Part shown: in pieces, positions 56,850 through 64,000 of the stretch | Numbering within the stretch: position 1 is the stretch's first letter | Layout: every line of letters starts with the position of its first letter | Source: Juglans regia | Lineage: Eukaryota; Streptophyta; Magnoliopsida; Fagales; Juglandaceae | Assembly (NCBI RefSeq): GCF_001411555.2 | Contig: NC_049911.1 | Location: 7,820,209-7,884,208 of the forward strand | Length of the DNA stretch: 64,000 bases | Reading direction: 5' to 3' | Made by a program: the position numbers and the translations under genes | The notes under the pieces: model-generated | Database searches by the model: none | Told to the model about the DNA's origin: nothing | Seen by the model: only the letters and a program-made list of their open reading frames with translations

Positions 56850-58065
56850 GAAAATTTTTAATATCATGCATGTCTTGTTGATGTTTTCTCTACATATATG
56901 TGGTTTATTCCTTTACGGAAAAAAATCTGATTTTGTAATGTATTTATTTTATTTGAAAAACTTGTTGAACGTCAATTCAATAAAAATATCAAAATCTTTC
57001 AAACCGATGGTGGTGGTTTGTTCACTAACGCCCAACTCAATCTTCACCTTCAATAGCTAGGTATTCTCCATCAATACTCATGCCTTCATACCCCCGAACA
57101 AAATGGCTATGTGGAAGAACGACATCAAACAATTCGTGAATTAGGTATGACCTTAATTTTTCAAAGTGGTGTTCTAAAACCTTTTTGGTCGAAGTTTTTT
57201 CAACTGTTGTTTTCTTAATAAATCATCTTCCTTCCACTACATTAGATTTTAACTCACCATTTTCCCTTCTTCATGGTCATTACCCCGACCACACATCTCT
57301 TTGGGTCTAAATCCTACCCATATACTTGGGACAATAAGTACAACAAATTTGATCTAAAAACTCTCCCATGTATTTTTATGGGCTATAGTGACAAACACCA
57401 AGGGTATAAATGCTACCACCTCTAGTCGAACCTTCATCTCCTAACATGTTTTTTATGAATCCACGTCCCATACAAACATTCTGGGAATCTCAACCCCCCT
57501 CTCGCTTCTAACCAAAGCTTATCAACATTTATGGATTGGCATTCACCAAGTTGACTCCATGTCACCTGTGATTGTCGCCACGCCTATACCATCTTTGACT
57601 CCTGTGGAGATGTCTCCCCCGGCTTCACCCCAAGTCGAGCCTCCTAGTGCCCAACATGATGACCTCCCCCACTTTGTCGACCCTTCCCTCCCATTGATCC
57701 ACTCATTTCGGATCCTTCGTGCATAACATGGTAACCCGCTCTCAGCCTGGGATCCACAAACCCAACCTGAAGTACGCCCACTATCACACTGTTGTTGACC
57801 TTCCCAAGGAACCAAAGACAATACGCTCCACCCTTAACCATGCTGGCTTGACCAAAGCACTACAAGATGAGATCCAAGCTCTCCAAGACAACAACACTTG
57901 GACACTCGTGCCTCGTTTCCCTTACATGGATGTTATTGGTTGCAAGTGGGTCTTCAAGACCAAAATCAATGCCGACGATACTCTCAATCGGTTGAAAGCT
58001 TGCCTTGTTGCCAAGGGCTTCCACCAAATTGATGGTGTCAATTATACAAAGATGTTATCTCCTGT

Positions 58066-58070
58066 AATCA
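58066..58070. repeat. Target-site duplication AATCA, left copy
   Basis: It is identical to 62,086-62,090. Skipping the LTR and one AATCA restores the RT frame of the host copia across the junction. Confidence 0.9.
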
Positions 58071-61000
58071 TGTAATACCCGAGTCCTACTGCATAGACTC
58101 TTACGTCATTTTTATTAATTATTTTAAGTGAAATATTCTTTTATGCATTTTAAAATAAATATTTTAATTATTTTATTTTAAGATGAGTATGCTTTATTTT
58201 AGAATGGAATTTATTGAAATAAATCAGGGGCATGATTTTAAGACCTTACAATATTTTCCTTAAGCTCTCTAATTTTACTTATTCAAGAAATGACCTACTT
58301 ATTCTCTACCATTAGATTGGTAGGTGAAAAATATCTTTGAGGTGAATAGATCTCCACCATCTATTTGCTTCCTTGTGGTGGAAGAAGGGAACAAAGACCA
58401 AAAAGTCCTTGCCCCTCCTCCACATCTACGGCTTAGGCAAACAAAAAAAAAAAAAGGAAAAAACAATTTCATCCCTTAAGGCTGCGTTTGAATGTTAAGC
58501 TGAGTTCAGCTGAGTTGAGTTCTTTATGAATAGTAATGTGTTTGGATGAAGTTAGATCAAGTTATTTGGGACCCATCTAAACTGAGTTTAAAGTGTGTTT
58601 GGATGTTAAGATGAGTTTAGTACCTTTTATGATAAATTGTAAGAGTACATATGAGGCCTGCACCGTAAAAAAGTTAGAGTTGGAAAACTCATTAAACCAA
58701 AAGACCTTAGAAAATCACAAGCTTCAAAATGATGTTTCCTCTTTTCATAAATGAATGATCTCGTTGTTCTTCTTCTACTTCTTCCTTCTCCTTCTTCTTC
58801 TTCTTCTAACTAAATTTGATGGGCTGATTTCTAAGAAGGAGAATCTAGAGGAGTAGAAAGGGGTTTTTGGGATTGTGAAATGAAGGACCCCATTCTTCTT
58901 TCCTTTTTTTTTAATAACTAAAATAAAGACTTGACTGCCACGTCGCAAGCCACGTCAAGCGGGATCTACGAGTGGGACTTGCGAGCGGGGTCTGTAGAAC
59001 TACCAAGTATTAAAGTTGGAAAAAGTTGGCACATTCTTTTAATACGCCTGGATGGCCGTGAGATTTTAATAGGTATGAATGGTCGATATTCATGTAATAT
59101 TAGAAATTTGTGGAAAAAATGTCAAGGAACACTGCTAAGGTCAGTCGATGTTAATCCAAGGGAAATTTTTATCAGCTGTATTTCCCAATACCCCTCAGTC
59201 TATTCTCAAGAAAGAAAGAAAATTTCATCTTCCTCTCCAAGCAAGCTAAAGTCAACGCCACCTCCCTCTCTTCTTCTCCTCTCTTCTAATTTTCAAGGAA
59301 ACAAGGTCCTCTCATCTTCTTCAAGCTTTGTGACTCCATAGCAAGGGAAGAAGAAAAGTATTTTTCTCTCATCCTCTTCAAGCCGTACGAGAACTCTCCC
59401 TCCATACCCATTTTCAGTTTTGACTCAAAGCTTGGAACCAAAGCTTGATTTCATCTTGCAAAGGGTGAAATCTTGAAGGTAACAGACTTTTGGTTTATTC
59501 CCTAGTATGATTTACATGTGGGTTTTGAGTTTCACAATTTTGTTTTACCTATGATGTTCCGATATTGGGGTTTAACACAGTGCCATCATTTCATTCATCA
59601 TCTACATGGCTATACCACTATTTGGTCCTCCACTTGTGTTTGAAAGGGATTAAGAGCTTAAGGTGAAAACCCTAAATTGACCCATTTGATTTTAATGTGA
59701 TTTTGGAAGCCAATTAAGTTGTTTTAGCTTGTGTTTTGGTGTAGTTAAATTCTTATATTGCAAATAATATGTATGCCCTATTTTTGGCCCAAACCGAATG
59801 GTATTATGGTTGTTTTGCTATGTATTTCTCAATATGTCAAAAATCCTATGTTGCTATTAAACTTGATTTAATCATAGGTGATGATTAAAGTGAGTTTAGT
59901 TTATATATGTTGGTACCATGTGTCTTGTGTTGAGGTTGGTTGGTAGTTTTAGGATGCTAGAGGTTCGGTTTAGTGGTTTTGCTTGGGTCTTGTAATTTTA
60001 TATCTTGCGTTTGAAAGGTATTAAGTGAGTAAAGCATAAGTTTGAGTGTTTAAAGGTTTTAAAGTTGCTTAATGGATAACCTTGCTATACTACTCTAATT
60101 TTAATGGGATATATTATCTAAACTATTTAAAATATTCGTTGTGTGATTAGATTATAGCATAGTTGGTTTGGGTATAGGAGATTAATTGTGCATGATATAT
60201 TACGATATGTAAAGTTGTCCAATTACCCCTAAGCCCATGTCATGCCACGTCTTGATGTAAAAATAACCCATGTTTGTTGTCCCTCGTTTGGTTAAATTCT
60301 ACCTAACCCAAGAGTCCAAAATATTGATAAGCTAACCTTTTATAATGAGGGAGCACAAGCTGATTTAAAGGGCATATTTCTAAAACTTGTTTAGCCTGCT
60401 TGAGATGCCTAAATCAATTTAATGCCCGTTGTTGAAAATTTTGAGATTTTATCTCCTAATGTCCATAACCTAAGTGAGCTTGAACCAAAGAGACCTTGCT
60501 TGAAGCCTATCAATTGTTAACTACTTTTCATTTTAGCTTTTTTAAATATCCCTCCATGGATAGCTAACATGTCTTAATATTTAATTTATTGCTCTTGTAA
60601 GTTGAGATATGGAGCAGTCATCGGGTTAATACTAAGCATAGAAGGGACGTTAGATTGTAATATCGTGGCTTTCTCTTTTAAAGGGAGTGCTAAAGAATAT
60701 TGTATGAGTATTAACACACTTATGCTATTTATTGGAATAGGACCTATATTGATGTTGGAATCATCGGGGGCATAAAGGTAAGTAGCTATTATGACCATGC
60801 TTGTTACACCAAGTTCTCTTTATGAAAGAGTGTCTCTCTCTATTATTGAAAATGTTCTTCTAAAGAAAAGAGCAAATGAATATAGTACGTACAAGCCCTT
60901 TCTTGATAGCCTATGTTAAACATCCTATAAGTTATGATTGGTTGTAAAGTATGAAATGGTGCATTCACGAATCATTCTAAAATCATGAACTCTTATCATG

Positions 61001-62085
61001 CATGCTCTCTCAAGAAACTTATTGATTATTCCTATATGTAGTATAGCATCAAAATATATCTTGTTCATTAAAATGCATATGCATCAGAGTAAGAAAGATG
61101 ATGAAAATTTTTGATTGCAAAAGAAAGGAAAAGAAAGGACTGCAAAGAAATGAATGTTTTAATGTATGAAACTATGTAATGGCCATGACTGATAAATCAA
61201 TGATGGTACCAAAGGACCGAGCAGATTGCAATGTCGGGTAAGTAGTACTGGTGATGTAGCCAGTGCTACCCCCTAACTGAGGGATTCCCAACCCACGTCC
61301 ACTGGCAGAATCAGGTCCAAAGGAAGACTGCTAATAGTAACAAACATGGCGTAATAATGTGTACCTGCCTAAAGGAAAGTGAAACATGAAATCATAGTTA
61401 TTTCGCAAAGATGTTTATCCATGAAAGTATTGCTAATTCCTTAAAATGTTTATGCGTGAAAACATTTTCAAATTCTCAAAATGTTTATGTATGCATGTTT
61501 TCAAAAGAAAAAGAATAGATGATTAGTATATTAATGACATGGTGTACTACTTATTGAGTATTAGAGTCACTTTGTATTTATGTTTTAAACGTCTAGGTAA
61601 TGACGAAGAGGCTGAGGAGCAAGGCACTACTGCAGTGGGAGAGGCAGAAACTTAGTGTCTTCCTTGTTGGTTCGACCTTGCATGGATGATGGGTTATATG
61701 TATAGATGTTTTTATGTTGGGATGGGTCCCTTGTCGGGACATTTTGTCAGGTTTGACTTTAAACCATGTATCTTTTGGTATGGTGTAACCGTTATGGTGG
61801 GGTGGTAATCCCATATACATTGACTTAGTTCCTTTTGTATGTATTGTAGGGACATAGTCCCTTCCTAGCTAGAACTAGTTATGTTTCGTGTGATTATGAT
61901 GAACTGAGTCTTTTATGGATGAATGTTTGAATAGAATGTCTATTAAGTGTTCCCCTTTATTAAATTAGAAATTTAGAATACACATGTGTTATGTTTATGC
62001 TGATCGCATATTATTAGGAAAAAAAAAAAAAAGAGAACACGTATGTGAGTAGCGACTCCACCCTTTCCAGGGCAGGGTTGTTACA
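58071..62085 (+). repeat. Solo gypsy LTR (4,015 bp) inserted in copia RT
   Basis: It starts TGTAATACCCGAG and ends GGGTTGTTACA. A perfect 5-bp duplication AATCA flanks it (58,066-58,070 and 62,086-62,090). It has the landmark order of the other LTRs: TTGCAATGTCGGGTAAG near 61,230, ACTTATTGAGTATTAGAGTCAC near 61,551 and GTCTAG-GTAATGACGAAGAGG near 61,595. A nested segment (about 58,486-59,169) lies in its 5' half. No internal sequence remains, so it is a product of LTR-LTR recombination. Confidence 0.92.
58486..59169 (+). repeat. Nested insert carrying a captured gene fragment (copy 1)
   Basis: It begins GGCTGCGTTTGAATGTTAAG, a start style common in small plant DNA transposons, followed by a second related unit near 58,592 (GTGTTTGGATGTTAAG). 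From 58,642 to 59,169 it matches 63,427-63,949. The matched part begins with coding-like sequence (KLELENSLNQKTL, then LQNDVSSF) ending in stops. The right end and TSD are not defined. Confidence 0.55.
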
Positions 62086-62090
62086 AATCA

Positions 62091-62600
62091 ACCTCGGCAC
62101 CATTCAGATCATTCTCAGTATTGCCCTTGTTCACCATTGGGATATTCATCAACTCGATGTCAAGAATGCCTTCCTCTATGTTGATCTCCAGGAGGACGTC
62201 TTTATTGACCAATCTTCAAGTTTTATCCATCCTGCCTTTTATTCTTAGGTTTGCAAGCTAAACAAGGCCTTATATGACTTAAAAACAGGCCCCTCATGTC
62301 TAGTTTGATAAATTTAGTACTTTCCTTATTGCCTATGGTTTCCAATGTAGCTCTGCTGACCCTTCACTTTTCATATATCACTCACCTCTAGGCACTATTA
62401 TTTTACTATTATATGTAGATGATATTCTTCTCACTTGTTCAAACCCTTCATATGTTAATGCCTTCACTAGTACTCTTAGTCAACAGTTTGTTATGAAAAA
62501 TCTAGGTCCCATACACTAATTTTTGGGCATTCAAGTTAGTCCAACGCCCATGGTGTAGTCTTATCTCAATCTAAGTATGCACTTGAGATTAAGGAAGTGA
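62091..62600 (+). pseudogene. Copia RT, continuation after the solo LTR
   Basis: The frame resumes with ILSIALVHHWDIHQLDVKNAFL, a highly conserved RVT_2 block. The catalytic YVDD box is at 62,412-62,423 (LLYVDDILLTCSNP), followed by LSQQFVMKNLGPIH and a stop in place of the usual residue before FLGIQ. A further stop follows VSPTPMV. RNase H, polypurine tract and 3' LTR are not seen. Confidence 0.85.
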
Positions 62601-62999
62601 TTATTAGTGAATTCATATTTTTTTCTTAATGATTAGGATGTTTAAAAAATCATTTACATTAATGTGCATATTTGAGATGCAGATTTGGTACATCCTAACA
62701 TCATCCTAAAATAAAATAACAATATCTTATTAGGATTGGCTAGTCAACTCTGACCTAGATGGGGCCGATAAACTGATTACTAACTTTCTAAATATTAATG
62801 AAAAAGCTACTCCCACCTCTCGTTTGATCCTGCTCCCAGCTCCAGCTTGACTTGGCTTCCACAGAATAAATTAAAAAATTGAAAACCCTCGTCTTCTACA
62901 AGAAATAGAACAAAACCTAGGTTGCGTCCGCAGAATGAAACCTAGCCAATATACCCTTTCGTTGCCTCCACAGAACAACCTTACCCCTTCGTCTCCTCC
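62601..62999 (+). other. Unassigned sequence after copia
   Basis: AT-rich to about 62,780 and without motif. The ORF that opens at 62,935 starts in Pro/Ser-rich sequence and only becomes recognisable as a coiled-coil coding fragment near 63,025. Confidence 0.4.
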
Positions 63000-63660
63000 A
63001 CCTTACCATTCCATCCCCTCCATAGAGAACTTGTGTGGAGATATTCCTTTAGAGGATTTGAAAAGATCACTATGCTTGCAGGAAGGGCTTTGCCAGAAGA
63101 TTGAAGAAGATGTTTGTGAAACGGATTTAGTGAACGTGTACTTGGATATTTTTTCCAAAACTCTATTGTAGAGTTTGGGTGAAGCAGGTTGTGAATTTAT
63201 ACTTGAGAAAGAGAAACTGGAAGAATGTACATGGCATTTGGAGCTTTCAACCAAATCAGGAGTTACAGATGCATAGGCTACAGGAGGGTTTGGATGATGT
63301 TCATTCTCTTAATGATTACTAAGGCACTTTTAGAATCAAATTTAAAAAATGTTACCCAAGAAAATAACTTTCTCAATCGAAAGATTACTGAATGGGAAGC
63401 ATTGATAACAAAGTACGAAAGTTATTAGAGTACATATGAGGCCTGCACCGTAGAAAAGTTAGAGTTGGAAAACTCATTGAATCAAAAGACCTTACAAAAT
63501 CACAAGCCTCAAAATGATGTTTCCTCTTTTCAGAAATGAAGGATCCCTTTGTTCTTTTTCTACTTCTTTCTCCTCCTTTTCTTCTTCTAACTGAATTTGA
63601 TGGGCTAACTTCTGAGAAGGAGAATCTAGAGGAGCAGAAAGGGGTTTTCAGGATTGTGAA
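63000..63660 (+). pseudogene. Decayed fragment of a long coiled-coil protein gene (copy 2)
   Basis: Coding-like segments in changing frames are rich in Leu, Glu and Lys heptads: ENLCGDIPLEDLKRSL (63,025), a stop at 63,169-63,171, EECTWHLELSTKS (about 63,218), then after a one-base shift ELQMHRLQEGLDDVHSLNDY, later NFLNRKITEWEALITKYESY and KLELENSLNQKTLQNHK. Another stretch near 63,590 reads EFDGL.SEKENLEEQ. The continuity without introns suggests a single long exon or a retrocopy. It resembles plant long coiled-coil (myosin-like/Golgi-associated) proteins, but I cannot name the gene. It is not functional. Confidence 0.55.
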
Positions 63661-63949
63661 ATGAAGGATCACCTTCATCTTTCCTTTTTTTTAATAATTA
63701 AAATAAAGATGTGGCAGCCATGTGGCAAATCACGTCAAGCGGGATCTACGAGCTGGACTTGCGAGCGGGGTCTGTAGAACTACCAAATATTAAAGGTGGA
63801 AAAAGTTGGCACATCTTTTAATACGCGTGAATGGCTGTGAGATTTTAGTACGTATGAATGGCCACTATTCATGTAATATTAGAAATTTGTGAAAAAAATG
63901 TTAAGGAACACTGCTAAGGTCGGTCGATGTTAATCCAAGGGAAATTTTA
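63427..63949 (+). repeat. Second copy of the 58,642-59,169 segment
   Basis: Both copies begin AGAGTACATATGAGGCCTGC and end at GGGAAATTTT, with the same order of blocks (GCGGGATCTACGAG, GGAAAAAGTTGGCACA, TCATGTAATATTAG). They differ by scattered substitutions and small indels. In this copy the upstream coding fragment is still attached; in the other it is replaced by the transposon-like start. Confidence 0.85.
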
Positions 63950-64000
63950 TTTGAACTAGATCTGGAATTGCTTAGCTGATCTCTTTTGTACAACCTAAAC
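63950..64000. other. Window end, nothing recognised
   Basis: Fifty bases with no feature. Confidence 0.5.

Larger units (their letters stand above)
56500..58070 (+). pseudogene. Copia pol pseudogene: pre-integrase, integrase and start of RT
   Basis: 56,660-56,720 encodes LCESCQLGKMSTLSF, a GAG-pre-integrase/zinc-binding signature. Integrase-like segments follow (DVFSTYMWFIPLRKKSDF near 56,880; an EQNGYVEERHQTIREL stretch near 57,100; CIFMGYSDKHQGYKCY near 57,370) with many stops and frame changes. The frame 57,719-58,075 is the start of the RVT_2 reverse transcriptase (NNTWTLVPR, VIGCKWVFKTK, LVAKGFHQIDGVNYTK). It is cut after SPVI by a solo LTR at 58,071 and resumes at 62,091. No gag or LTR of this element was found. 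Confidence 0.85.

Noticed and set aside
58931..59341. 136-aa ORF
   Set aside because: It straddles the border of the nested insert and the LTR leader, and its counterpart at 63.7-63.95 kb is not open in the same frame.

Overview
This window looks like nuclear DNA of a flowering plant, and almost all of it is nested, decayed transposable elements. The evidence is tRNA-iMet primer sites next to 2-5 kb LTRs that start TGTAA(C/T), Tekay/Del-like chromovirus gag and integrase, Tat-type gypsy gag, Ty1/copia remnants, a caulimovirid-like endogenous pararetrovirus, a CACTA terminus and a plant class III peroxidase fragment. A woody eudicot fits, but the sequence does not name a species. I see no intact cellular gene, no rRNA or tRNA gene and no CRISPR array.

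Layout: 1-12,268 holds minus-strand LTR pieces into which a complete but mostly gutted gypsy element (1,686-9,556, TSD TGTAC) has inserted; only its integrase is recognisable. 12,269-15,715 has a CACTA right end, a short LTR remnant and unassigned AT-rich DNA. 15,716-19,508 is a broken, minus-strand pararetrovirus with coat-protein, zinc-knuckle, protease and reverse-transcriptase regions plus a putative promoter and primer site. It is cut at 19,509 by a truncated gypsy LTR.

20,960-41,464 is the centrepiece: a 20.5 kb tandem array of one non-autonomous gypsy family, arranged LTR-gag-LTR-gag-LTR-gag-LTR-gag-LTR (five LTRs of 2.65-2.77 kb, four internal domains of 1.72-1.73 kb). Each internal domain has a primer site, a poly-A tract, one intact gag ORF ending in a CCHC zinc knuckle, and a polypurine tract. 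There is no protease, RT, RNase H or integrase. This is the TR-GAG type of architecture, multiplied in tandem. The outer flanks are not a target-site duplication, so the array probably arose by unequal recombination. Any movement would need enzymes supplied by an autonomous relative.

42,029-46,020 is a minus-strand copia element, itself LTR-gag-LTR-gag, carrying a poly(A)-tailed retroposon with an 11-bp TSD. 46,870-47,573 is a possible hAT-type non-autonomous element. 47,574-55,340 is a Tat-lineage gypsy remnant (primer site, gag, ~115-bp repeats, antisense coding remnant) with a 5 kb solo LTR inserted in its primer site. 55,542-56,344 holds the last two exons of a class III peroxidase pseudogene. 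56,500-62,600 is a copia pol pseudogene split inside RT by a 4 kb solo LTR with a perfect AATCA TSD. The window ends with a decayed fragment of a coiled-coil protein gene, part of which also occurs inside that solo LTR.
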